Virus record (IMG/VR): IMGVR_UViG_3300009011_000025
Location: 1 to 41,351 of that record
Direction: 5' to 3' (one strand)
Length of the DNA stretch: 41,351 bases
Origin: a virus
Below the pieces are notes generated by a model. It searched no databases. It saw only the letters and a program-made list of their open reading frames with translations, and was not told where the DNA came from. How positions within the stretch are numbered: the first letter of the stretch is position 1; every line of letters starts with the position of its first letter. The position numbers and the translations under genes were made by a program. Below are positions 6,945 through 13,285 of this stretch, piece after piece.

Positions 6945-7565
6945 TTAATCAATCAATTGACTGCGGACGGGGCGGACACGGAGCTCGTTGTGCTTGACGT
7001 CGTTGCCCTGATTGCCATCAGCGAAGTACATGTTGAACGCGTAGTAGGCGGAGCGCTGCGAACTCGACCAGTACCAGGTTGGCTTGAAGGCTTCGGCACC
7101 ACCAGCTTGGAAGGCTTCCAGCGTGGTCTGCACTGGAGATTCCTCGGTGTGCAGCAGGCCGACAGGCTCGCTGTTCGGGTTGTCACCGCTGCGACCGTAC
7201 TGCCAGTTCGCTTCGACGGTCGGTTTGAAGTGGCGGTATTGCAGCTCCTGCACGTCGCGGGCCGGGATCGCCCAGTCAGTGAAGCCGCCGATATCCAAAG
7301 CCAGCACCTGCTGTGCCAACTCGCTACCAGCGGCCGCCATCGCCTCGGTGTTGGCGCGGCTGTTGGTGAAGCTGTCAGCGCCTTCGATCTTCTCGCCGTA
7401 TTCGCCCCAGGCACCGCTCAGTTCGCGCTCGGCGCCGGCGGTGATGTTCAGGTAGCGCTTGCCAGTGTCCGGGTCACGGGTAATGCCGCTGAAGAACCCG
7501 CCGCCGAACGGCTGGCCGATTTCCGGGATGGTCACTGCTGGTGCTGCTTTCTCAACTGCGGACAT
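6945..7565 (-). CDS. DGR target protein 1 (DUF1566-like C-type lectin fold)
   Basis: A 206-residue protein starting at MSAVEK, behind AGAGGAAAG 5-12 nt upstream. The C-terminal 110 residues (DWAIPARDVQEL ... WYWSSSQRSA ... ELRVRPVR) have the look of the DUF1566/FGE-type C-type lectin fold, the scaffold used by most DGR targets. The last 35 residues are encoded by VR1. Variable positions give Tyr-Tyr, Tyr, Ala, Gly, Asp, Val and His where the template has Asn or Asp. There is no signal peptide. The ligand is unknown. It follows target 2 on the same strand and precedes avd. Confidence 0.92.
   Translation of the reverse strand: MSAVEKAAPAVTIPEIGQPFGGGFFSGITRDPDTGKRYLNITAGAERELSGAWGEYGEKIEGADSFTNSRANTEAMAAAGSELAQQVLALDIGGFTDWAIPARDVQELQYRHFKPTVEANWQYGRSGDNPNSEPVGLLHTEESPVQTTLEAFQAGGAEAFKPTWYWSSSQRSAYYAFNMYFADGNQGNDVKHNELRVRPVRSQLID
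6961..7061 (-). repeat. DGR variable repeat 1 (VR1)
   Basis: 101 nt, colinear with TR, no gaps. There are ten mismatches and all are at adenines of the template strand. They alter codons 1, 2, 6, 8, 13, 15, 16 and 18 of the Asn-rich block and include one silent GCA to GCG change. The last 30 nt before the target stop region match TR exactly. Past 7061 VR1 and VR2 still match each other but not TR, which fixes the boundary. Confidence 0.95.
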
Positions 7566-7590
7566 GGTCTTTCCTCTTTTCGAAGGCAAC

Positions 7591-7610
7591 AAAAAAGGCG
7601 CTGCTGCGCC
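7591..7610 (-). terminator. Hairpin with U-tract after target 2 (3' of VR2)
   Basis: On the minus strand GGCGC-AGCA-GCGCC is followed by TTTTTT. It lies between the target 2 stop and the target 1 start, 45 nt beyond VR2. It can act as a partial terminator between the two target genes. It also occupies the place of the post-VR hairpin of the Bordetella DGR, so it may have a second role in homing. Confidence 0.65.
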
Positions 7611-7641
7611 CGGTGCCGATCAAGAACGAATGATTGAAGGA

Positions 7642-8250
7642 TTAAATAAAGAATCTGCGGACGGGGCGGACACGGAGCTCGTTGTCCTTGGCGTAGTCGT
7701 CCTGAAGGCCATCATCGAAGTACATGAAGAATGCGCCGTAGGCGGAGCGCTGCGAACTCGACCAGTACCAGGTGTCCTTCGCGAACAGTTCAGGCACGTT
7801 CACCCAGCAGTGGTACAGCTCTGCGCAGGCGGGCAGATAGAAGTCATTGTGACCATCAGCCTGGTATTCAACGCAGGCGTCTGCGGCTGGATGATCGTCG
7901 CGATCGCCGCCGTGTAGTGCCTTGGTATTAGCGCGGCCATCGGTCTTGCTCGTGGCGCCCGACTCTTTGCCACGACCGCCCCACTCGTGTGTGCCGATGT
8001 CTTCCTTTGCGATGATCAGGTAGTGCGCCGGGACATCGCCACGCGCCGCCACCAGTCCACCGTTGAAGCCGCCTTGGCCTGGCCACTCAGCACCCAGCGC
8101 TGGCACCGAGTAAGCGGTGATCGGTTGAACGTTGGCCGCCGGCGGCAGCACCAAGGCAAACGTGCTGGCCAGTGCGAGCTTGGCCAGCGAAGACGCAGGC
8201 ATCTTGATCGTTGCGTCGCCGTGCTTCAGGGTGATCATTTCGGGTTTCAT
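7642..8250 (-). CDS. DGR target protein 2 (DUF1566-like C-type lectin fold)
   Basis: A 202-residue protein, start MKPEMI behind TGAGGTAA. Residues about 20-40 (SSLAKLALASTFALVLPPAA) are hydrophobic and could be a membrane or signal-like segment, though it begins unusually far in. The remainder is a DUF1566-like domain (GTHEWGGRG, DFYLPACAELYHCW, TWYWSSSQRSA) ending in the VR2-coded ELRVRPVRRF tail. Outside the WYWSSSQRSA-VR block it differs strongly from target 1, so the two are old paralogs fed by one template. No partner or ligand can be named. Confidence 0.92.
   Translation of the reverse strand: MKPEMITLKHGDATIKMPASSLAKLALASTFALVLPPAANVQPITAYSVPALGAEWPGQGGFNGGLVAARGDVPAHYLIIAKEDIGTHEWGGRGKESGATSKTDGRANTKALHGGDRDDHPAADACVEYQADGHNDFYLPACAELYHCWVNVPELFAKDTWYWSSSQRSAYGAFFMYFDDGLQDDYAKDNELRVRPVRRFFI
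7655..7755 (-). repeat. DGR variable repeat 2 (VR2)
   Basis: 101 nt colinear with TR. Thirteen mismatches, all at template adenines, change nine Asn codons and one Asp codon to Tyr, Gly, Phe, Tyr, Leu, Asp, Asp, Tyr, Ala and Asp. No stop codon arises. Identity to TR runs 4 nt further at the 3' end (to 7651) than for VR1. VR2 and VR1 have different substitutions at most shared sites, which points to independent homing events. Confidence 0.95.
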
Positions 8251-8361
8251 GCGGTTACCTCAGGTAGGCGCCGCCCTCCGTGGCCGGATGCGGCAGTGGT
8301 AATTTTGGTTGTGGTGAGGTATTACGGATGACCGGCAAGGGGCCGGGTCAAGGAGTTCGAC

Positions 8362-8559
8362 ATGAGTCAGCAAGCCCAAATAGATGCCTTGGAACACCTG
8401 CTTATTGCTGTATTGAAGAAAAGCCCAATGACGCTGCCAACCGAATCTATTTTCGAGTCGGCACATGGGTCCATCTTTGGAAGCGACGGCCCGCCCGGTA
8501 CAACTGAAAAAACCGAAGCAGCAAGTTACTTGCAGCATCTGAAATTGAAGTTGAGCTAA
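8362..8559 (+). CDS. 65-residue hypothetical protein, isolated on plus strand
   Basis: A small helical protein (MSQQAQIDALEHLLIAVLKK...) with AAGGAG 8 nt before the ATG. It is the only plus-strand gene in the left arm and stands between target 2 and the minus-strand gene at 8556, whose 3' end overlaps its own by 4 nt. A short divergent intergenic gap (8251-8361) must hold its promoter. Similar short proteins with this start occur as uncharacterised ORFs in Pseudomonas. Function unknown. Confidence 0.7.
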   Translation: MSQQAQIDALEHLLIAVLKKSPMTLPTESIFESAHGSIFGSDGPPGTTEKTEAASYLQHLKLKLS

Positions 8560-8876
8560 TCGTCGAGGCTGCGCAGTGCTTCGCGGTTGTAGGCCAGCTC
8601 CAACTTTCGCGACATGTTTTCACTGATCGTGATTTCGTGTCGCGACATGTTGGCAAAGCGGGCTGATTCTTCGGTCGGCGCGGCGGCGAGGTTGATCATG
8701 AAAGTCGTTACCGTCTCCTGCCATTCCTCGAAGTCGTGACGCTCGCCCAACACCTCAAGTGCATCAGCAAGCGCCTTCGACACAATCAGTGTGCGCTTCT
8801 CGGCGCCGATCCGATCCAGCAGGGCACGCTCCTTGGCGCGCTTGTCCTTCTGAATGTCCGCGTTGCTCTTGGCCAT
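8556..8876 (-). CDS. Hypothetical protein, highly charged helical
   Basis: A 106-residue protein starting MAKSNA (GAGGCAGG upstream). The first 30 residues are strongly charged (DIQKDKRAKERALLDR), and the rest is predicted helical with no motif. The composition suits a DNA-associated or scaffold-like protein. Conserved unknowns of this type lie in Pseudomonas prophage early arms. No function is assigned. Confidence 0.7.
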   Translation of the reverse strand: MAKSNADIQKDKRAKERALLDRIGAEKRTLIVSKALADALEVLGERHDFEEWQETVTTFMINLAAAPTEESARFANMSRHEITISENMSRKLELAYNREALRSLDD

Positions 8877-8957
8877 GGCCTGCCTCTTCAATTCCGTGGG
8901 CCGGTAGATCCAGCCATGTCTGTCGTCGGCGCTGGCGCACCTGGTTGCTGAGTCGCT

Positions 8958-9266
8958 TCATGATGTGAACTTGAAGCCGTTTTCCCGAGCGATGAGCCGG
9001 GCGCGCTTGGCTTCCATGCCGCACTCTTTAGCGGCCTTGGCAACGGGTGTGCCGGCCTCGGCTAACTCCTTCAGCCTGGGCGCTATCTTGTCCCTCTCTA
9101 CACGCAGCTTGTTGCTGTGAGAGGTGCCGAACATGGCCGCCTTTTCACCACTGACGCCCGGCGCAATTTCCTGCACCGGTTTGCCTGCGCCGAAGTACTG
9201 CTCCAGCTGCTGATTCAAGTTCGCGACGATTGAGTCTCGCGGGTTGGGCATTGGTACGCCGATCAT
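8958..9266 (-). CDS. Hypothetical protein with possible HTH tail
   Basis: A 102-residue protein beginning MIGVPM; its ATG overlaps the stop of the gene upstream. The C-terminal 50 residues (IAPRLKELAEAGTPVAKAAKECGMEAKRARLIARENGFKF) fit a helix-turn-helix of the kind found in small phage regulators and terminase-like N-termini. This is a pattern reading only. It is co-translated with 9263-9553. Confidence 0.7.
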   Translation of the reverse strand: MIGVPMPNPRDSIVANLNQQLEQYFGAGKPVQEIAPGVSGEKAAMFGTSHSNKLRVERDKIAPRLKELAEAGTPVAKAAKECGMEAKRARLIARENGFKFTS

Positions 9267-9553
9267 TTGCCCCAGCCCTCGATGTTCACCTTCACACCGT
9301 CGGCCCGCGCTTCCAGCACCTGCGCCAGATTGATTGCTGCCCGCCAGGTGAAGCGGAACCCCTTCACTTTGCCGGTGGATCGCTCGATGACGTGATAGGC
9401 GTTGTCGCCCTTGGTGACGACCTGGAAGCGAACAGTGCTTACCGGTGCAGTCTTGCCGATCATTGCGTAGAACTCGGCGGTGGCCGCCGTTGCGCGGATG
9501 GTCAGGGCAATGTTGCCTTCGACTCGCGCTTGCATCAGTGGGTGCATTTGCAT
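9263..9553 (-). CDS. Conserved hypothetical phage protein
   Basis: A 96-residue protein starting MQMHPL behind GAGGGAT. Beta-rich segments (VRFQVVTKGDNAYHVIERSTGKVKGFRFTW) are followed by a helix. I recognise it only as a type of uncharacterised protein found in Pseudomonas phages. Its stop overlaps the next start by ATGA. Confidence 0.7.
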   Translation of the reverse strand: MQMHPLMQARVEGNIALTIRATAATAEFYAMIGKTAPVSTVRFQVVTKGDNAYHVIERSTGKVKGFRFTWRAAINLAQVLEARADGVKVNIEGWGK

Positions 9554-9655
9554 GGCTGATCCCTCGGTGTGGGGTGCGTGTATTCGTCAGCACTCGGCCG
9601 GTCTGCTGGTTGCCGTTGGGCGCAGGGGAGAGTGCTGACGAGTAAAGGCAGGCGT

Positions 9656-9681
9656 AAAAAAGCCCGATCGGAACCGGGCTT
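9656..9681 (-). terminator. Terminator downstream of the 9858-11792 minus-strand genes
   Basis: Stem AAGCCCG/CGGGCTT with an 8-nt loop; on the minus strand it is followed by TTTTTA. It separates the LuxR-to-67-residue gene group from the genes below 9553. The region 9554-9857 (about 300 nt) otherwise holds no gene I can support and probably contains a promoter for the lower group. Confidence 0.8.
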
Positions 9682-9857
9682 TACCACTTATGTTTCGAGC
9701 CTACTGAGCCATGAGGGCCGGGTAGGTATCTGAAGTTCACATGGCTGCCAATCCTCCGTGCCGGGTTAGTTGGTGAGTGCAGGTGGCCGGTATAAGCCGG
9801 GGCTTCGTCCGCATCCCGCTGCCCACTCAGTGAATGGGCAGAAGTGATGCGTGCCGG

Positions 9858-10061
9858 TCAGAACGGTTTTTCGTCAAGCGCCGCGTTGCCTTTATCGGTG
9901 AGGGTCACCTTCCCGGCGGCAACATGAGCGAAGCCTTCACGCTCAAGATCTGCCCAGAGCCTCGGGCCGACCGGCTCGTGGTCTTCGTTAAAGTGATCCA
10001 GCGTTGCGTTACCGGCGGTATTGCGAATGTACTGAGCTGCTGTTTTGAGGATTGGCGTCAC
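9858..10061 (-). CDS. 67-residue hypothetical protein, winged-helix-like
   Basis: The start is GTG (VTPILK), overlapping the stop of the upstream gene as GTGA, with AAGGAG 13 nt before it. The sequence (LDHFNEDHEPVGPRLWADLEREGF, then VTLTDKGNAAL) reads like a small winged-helix domain with its wing near residues 45-60. It may be a DNA-binding accessory protein. Similar unknowns occur in Pseudomonas prophages. Confidence 0.7.
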   Translation of the reverse strand: MTPILKTAAQYIRNTAGNATLDHFNEDHEPVGPRLWADLEREGFAHVAAGKVTLTDKGNAALDEKPF

Positions 10062-10225
10062 TTCTCTTTCTCCTTGCCTACCATCAGAACCATCAAGAGC
10101 AACGCGACCAGCACCAGGTCGCCAACCATTGAGAGGATCCGGCTTGCTGAGTCGACGAAGACGACACCGCCAGCGAGCCCGTAGGCTGCCAGCGAGCGCG
10201 CTTTGTTGCTGAACCTGCCGAACAT
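10058..10225 (-). CDS. 55-residue single-pass membrane protein
   Basis: The protein starts MFGRFS, then has a Gly/Ala-rich segment and a strong membrane segment (LVLVALLLMVLMV) followed by a charged KEKEK tail. The tail codons double as the ribosome site of the next gene. It follows the TerB-like gene by 2 nt, so it is probably co-transcribed with it. TerB proteins often act next to small membrane partners; that link is inference here. Confidence 0.65.
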   Translation of the reverse strand: MFGRFSNKARSLAAYGLAGGVVFVDSASRILSMVGDLVLVALLLMVLMVGKEKEK

Positions 10226-10227
10226 GA

Positions 10228-10665
10228 CTACAGGTAGTCTTTGAGGTTGAGGTTCATGATCTTGGCGGCCTTTTCCAGCACTGCCATTTCTGCTGGTTCG
10301 ATCTCGCCGTCGGCTTCTGCCACGGTGAGCATGAAGTTCAGGACGGTGGCCGCGTCGTCGACGCTGTGGGCCAGGTCCTTCAGTTCCTTTTCGGCGTTCT
10401 GGCGGATGATGCGGGGGCCACCGTCGTTGAAGTCGGCCTTGGCGCGGTCGATGGTATTGCTCAGCTCGGCGCCGAAGCCTTTCAGGGCGGCCGAGTTGTT
10501 GATCAGCTTCTCGATCTTTTCGAGCTCTTCCTTTTCGATGTCGCCATCAGCGGAAGCGACATAGAACACGCCGTAGACCGAAGCCTGCATCAGATCGCGG
10601 TTGGTCATCACGGCCAGGGCCTGACGGGCTTCGCCGGATTTCTTGCCAAACAGTTTGCCGAACAT
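10228..10665 (-). CDS. TerB-like (tellurite resistance family) protein
   Basis: A 145-residue protein starting MFGKLF. It has two TerB-type helical repeats with acidic loops of the form ASADGDIEKEELEKI (about 40-54) and AEADGEIEPAEMAVL (about 117-131), the putative divalent-metal-binding sites of the TerB/DjlA fold. In phages this family is linked to membrane stress or superinfection responses, but no activity is proved. It lies just upstream of a small membrane protein gene. Confidence 0.85.
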   Translation of the reverse strand: MFGKLFGKKSGEARQALAVMTNRDLMQASVYGVFYVASADGDIEKEELEKIEKLINNSAALKGFGAELSNTIDRAKADFNDGGPRIIRQNAEKELKDLAHSVDDAATVLNFMLTVAEADGEIEPAEMAVLEKAAKIMNLNLKDYL

Positions 10666-10735
10666 GGTGATTCCTCTGGGTTGGGGTTGCATCCCGATGC
10701 ACCCTGTTGCCAAGGTGCAGCAGTGATGCTGTCCA

Positions 10736-10987
10736 TCAGCGGCGCGGTGCGTCTCGCTGAGGTCCACCCGGTGCCGGCCCGGCCACATCGGCGGCACTCA
10801 AGCCCGGCCCGAGAATCTTGATGCGGCCCTCGTCGAACCACTCCGACTTCTGCACCTCGTTAATGCCCTGGCGGATCGGAGGCGACAGGCAGTACTGATC
10901 GCAACCAGTGAGGTACTGTGCGCGGCCGATGATGGTTCCGTAGAAGCCGGTGATCTTGTCTTCTGCTTTCTGTCCGAGTTCGATCAT
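10736..10987 (-). CDS. 83-residue conserved phage hypothetical
   Basis: Starts MIELGQ with AAAGGAAA upstream. The sequence (GQKAEDKITGFYGTIIGRAQYLTGCDQYCL...) has a beta-rich SH3-like start, common in small phage and prophage proteins of unknown role. The C-terminus is Pro/Gly/Arg-rich. No further assignment is possible. A 70-nt leader without a gene separates it from the TerB-like gene. Confidence 0.75.
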   Translation of the reverse strand: MIELGQKAEDKITGFYGTIIGRAQYLTGCDQYCLSPPIRQGINEVQKSEWFDEGRIKILGPGLSAADVAGPAPGGPQRDAPRR

Positions 10988-11008
10988 GATTTTTCCTTTC
11001 TGGTTGAG

Positions 11009-11398
11009 TTATGCGGCTTCAAGCGTTTCGGAGCGGCGGGTGATTCGTATCTGGGCAATCCGAACCGAAGGTGGTCGACGGTCACGGCGAGCGGGTTCGA
11101 CTGACTGGATGTTTGCTACGGCGTTCATGGCCATGAGCGCAGCCAGAACAAAGCACATCGGGGAGATGATCTGCCGGCGCATTGCCTCGGCGACCAGGGC
11201 GGCCCGGCGGGTTACGCCGAGCTTGAACATTGCGTTGGTGAGGCGTTTCGCAACGGTGCTCGGCGCTATGCCGGCTTCCCGTGCTATTTCCTTCGCGGTC
11301 AGCCCCAAGGCAACCCACAACAGGAACTGAAGCTCTCGCGGCGCCAGGCCGCGTCCGAGGTGACCCTTCCATGCGCCATTTGAGATTTCAGTTTCCAT
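11009..11398 (-). CDS. LuxR-type HTH protein with C-terminal hydrophobic segment (copy 2)
   Basis: A 129-residue protein; the start METEIS is chosen for GGGAG 8 nt upstream. Residues about 15-65 (LAPRELQFLLWVALGLTAKEIAREAGIAPSTVAKRLTNAMFKLGV) are a GerE/LuxR HTH. A hydrophobic stretch (PMCFVLAALMAMNAVA) at about 82-97 could be a membrane anchor. There is no sensor domain. It is a paralog of the next gene upstream (11448-11792) and shares a repeated leader with it. It probably regulates lysogenic-arm genes, perhaps from the membrane; this is inference. Confidence 0.85.
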   Translation of the reverse strand: METEISNGAWKGHLGRGLAPRELQFLLWVALGLTAKEIAREAGIAPSTVAKRLTNAMFKLGVTRRAALVAEAMRRQIISPMCFVLAALMAMNAVANIQSVEPARRDRRPPSVRIAQIRITRRSETLEAA

Positions 11399-11447
11399 AG
11401 TTGTTACTCCCGGTAGTTTTCCCAATTCCTGTTGTCGCCAGGCTTCA

Positions 11448-11792
11448 CTAACTGAGGTGCTGAATACGTCGATCGAGCACTCTTCGTTCAGGGCGAAACG
11501 CCTGATCGTCGATCATTGAGTGAATGGCTATCACCGCAAGCACGACACAGACCGGGCAAATGATCTGACGCTTCATAGCCTCTGCAATCATTGCTGACTG
11601 CCTGTGTACGCCGAGCTTGAACATCACACTGGAAAGCCTTTTGGCTACGCTGCTTGGGGCAAGCCCGAAGTCCTTTGCGATTTCTTTTGCCGTAAGTCCC
11701 TGGGCAACCAAAAGAAGGAATTGAATTTCTCGGGGCGCTAATCCACGACCGAGAAACCCTTGCCAATCGCCGCTGATGATTGTCTCTGCCAT
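11448..11792 (-). CDS. LuxR-type HTH protein with C-terminal hydrophobic segment (copy 1)
   Basis: A 114-residue paralog of 11009-11398, with the same layout: GRGLAPREIQFLLLVAQGLTA opening, LuxR recognition helix (SSVAKRLSSVMFKLGV), then PVCVVLAVIAIHSM as a possible membrane segment. It starts at MAETII behind CGGGAG. It is the first gene of the minus-strand transcript from the promoter at 12046. Tandem small LuxR-like genes in this position look like a recent duplication. Confidence 0.85.
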   Translation of the reverse strand: MAETIISGDWQGFLGRGLAPREIQFLLLVAQGLTAKEIAKDFGLAPSSVAKRLSSVMFKLGVHRQSAMIAEAMKRQIICPVCVVLAVIAIHSMIDDQAFRPERRVLDRRIQHLS

Positions 11793-12045
11793 CGTCGTGA
11801 CTCCCGGTTGTTTTCCCAATGCACCCGTCCAACCAGGTGCATCAGTGAAACTTTCCGCGTCCCTTCGGCGCTGCTGGCGCGGTACGGGCTCGTTCAAGTT
11901 GTTTGTCCGACCGCGACTCAGTCCGCCGGATAACTGTTTGCGGTGCTTTACGCTGCACACCCGGGTCAGTTGCCAACCCTCTGAACCGTTGAGGCCGGTT
12001 CATCGCTGCCTTCCATCTGGCCGGTTGTTATCCGGCGATGAACAA

Positions 12046-12074
12046 ACAATACGTTTGCGAATTAAAACGGTCAA
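12046..12074 (-). promoter_or_regulatory. Promoter for the leftward accessory operon
   Basis: On the minus strand TTGACC, a 17-nt spacer and TATTGT form a near-consensus sigma-70 promoter, start point about 12039. A broken inverted repeat (TTAAAA ... TTTTAA with GCGAA flanks) covers the -35 region and may be an operator. A leader of about 250 nt (11793-12040) separates it from the first LuxR-like gene. I see no gene in that leader. Confidence 0.7.
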
Positions 12075-12113
12075 CACTTTTTAATGCGAAAGCGAATAGA
12101 TTTTTGTGGGGAT

Positions 12114-12142
12114 GAAAAAAATCCCCGCTTGTCGGCGGGGAT
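12114..12142 (-). terminator. Terminator after the repressor gene
   Basis: On the minus strand ATCCCCGC-CGACAA-GCGGGGAT is followed by TTTTTT. It begins 40 nt past the repressor stop and just precedes the promoter at 12046, insulating repressor transcription from the accessory operon. Confidence 0.9.
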
Positions 12143-12182
12143 ATTGGATTGGAGGATGGGGGCAGACTGTGGCGTTAGGCCG

Positions 12183-12824
12183 CTACAAAAACGAGGTGGG
12201 GTACTTCACGTCGACCACGCGGCCGATGATTTCTACCGATTCATCCATTACGAGCATCTGGTAATCCGGATTAAGCGGCTTCAAGTACTCGACTCCAGCA
12301 TCACGCACGTACTGCTTCAAAGTCTTCTCGCCATCGGTCCGAAGCCTTGCAATATAGAACTTACCACTGACCAGATCGAACCCTTCAGGCTTGATCAACA
12401 CTCGCATACCTGGCGTAAAACCATTCCCTTGAACGGGGGTCATGGAGTCACCCTGGACCTCAAGCCAATAGCCGTTCGGCCCAGCATTTACGTCAGATGC
12501 GATCCTTTCGTACGGCTGTCCATTATCGCAAGACTCCGTCCACACACCAGCAGCTACCCAGCTAATCAAAGGATACTCCTTGGCTTCCTTGTAGGGTTGC
12601 GCAACAGATAGCACATTCCCGTGAGCAGGACCAAACAGCAACCATTCAGGTGTGACGCTAAGCGCGCGGGCGAGCTTTTCAAGTGTGGCCTTTCTTGGCG
12701 TACTGCTATCACCGTTCAAAATTCGATGAATCGTTGGCTGGGGCACGCCCGAACGGCGTCCAAGCTCGTTTTCCGATAGATCCTTTTCCAGCATTTTTGT
12801 GCGCAGCCGCACTGCGATCGTCAT
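12183..12824 (-). CDS. cI: CI-type repressor with S24 self-cleavage domain
   Basis: A 213-residue repressor that should hold the prophage silent. An HTH_3 domain spans about residues 5-62 (ENELGRRSGVPQPTIHRIL recognition region). A LexA/CI-type peptidase S24 domain follows: cleavage bond Ala92-Gly93 (VAAGVW), Ser127 in GDSM and Lys170 in TLKQY. The catalytic set is complete, so RecA-stimulated autocleavage on DNA damage is expected. The start MTIAVR is taken because the HTH begins there; only a weak ribosome site is visible. It is divergent from the Cro-like gene, with about 100 nt of operator DNA between. Confidence 0.93.
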   Translation of the reverse strand: MTIAVRLRTKMLEKDLSENELGRRSGVPQPTIHRILNGDSSTPRKATLEKLARALSVTPEWLLFGPAHGNVLSVAQPYKEAKEYPLISWVAAGVWTESCDNGQPYERIASDVNAGPNGYWLEVQGDSMTPVQGNGFTPGMRVLIKPEGFDLVSGKFYIARLRTDGEKTLKQYVRDAGVEYLKPLNPDYQMLVMDESVEIIGRVVDVKYPTSFL

Positions 12825-12861
12825 TTGTTCGACCCGGCGTATTAAAGGAGGTCGAAGTGTA

Positions 12862-12890
12862 TTGCCTGTTGTAATTCGGTTGCGTATTAT
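12862..12890 (+). promoter_or_regulatory. Early rightward promoter PR in the repressor-Cro operator region
   Basis: TTGCCT, 17-nt spacer, TATTAT, on the plus strand, 33 nt before the Cro-like ATG. The -10 sits in the imperfect palindrome TGCGTATTATCGCA, and TTGTAAT / ATTACAA lie as an outer inverted pair at about 12869 and 12897. These are likely CI/Cro operator half-sites. The repressor promoter must face left from the same 99 nt, but I could not pick it out. Confidence 0.65.
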
Positions 12891-12923
12891 CGCAGATATT
12901 ACAAATCGCATTGGTAGGCCCTT

Positions 12924-13115
12924 ATGACCATTACAGAAATGCTGGCCGAGTTGGCGCAGCACGGCTGGAGCCAGGCTCGAATCGCCGAACAATGCAAGAC
13001 GACTCAGCCGACCATTTTCAGAATCACGAAAGGCGGAGGTGCCCGTTACGAAGTGGGTACGGCCATCGTGGCCCTTCATAAGAAGGTTCTGAAGGCCAAA
13101 AAGACCGCTGCGTAA
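12924..13115 (+). CDS. cro: Cro-like HTH protein
   Basis: A 63-residue protein with an HTH (WSQARIAEQCKTTQPTIFRI, about 15-34) and a basic tail (KKVLKAKKTAA). It is the first gene to the right of the divergent repressor, the typical place of Cro, where it would bind the same operators and favour lytic growth. The ribosome site is weak. The gap 13116-13285 holds the hairpin at 13228 and no gene. Confidence 0.85.
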   Translation: MTITEMLAELAQHGWSQARIAEQCKTTQPTIFRITKGGGARYEVGTAIVALHKKVLKAKKTAA

Positions 13116-13227
13116 ATCGTCTCCCAGCCGTTTATTCGCCCGATGATGTGGCAATTATCAACGCTGGCGAAGTAAACCGAAAGTGAATTGCTTTAGCTGT
13201 TAATTCATCCAGTACAAAAAACGAAGA

Positions 13228-13256
13228 CGAAAAAAAGCCGGTGGCTAGACCGGCTT
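13228..13256 (-). terminator. Strong hairpin between cro and rha, best on minus strand
   Basis: Stem AAGCCGGT/ACCGGCTT, 6-nt loop. On the minus strand it is followed by seven T; on the plus strand only by CTTCTT. It can therefore stop leftward antisense transcription before it enters cro and the operators. It could also be a weak plus-strand attenuator. Confidence 0.6.
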
Positions 13257-13285
13257 CTTAAACAGCAACAACTTGAGGGGCCATT

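Noticed and set aside
12845-12878. AAGGAGG on the plus strand in the operator region
   Set aside because: The frame behind it is only five codons; it lies in the repressor-Cro control region and is probably chance or part of an operator.
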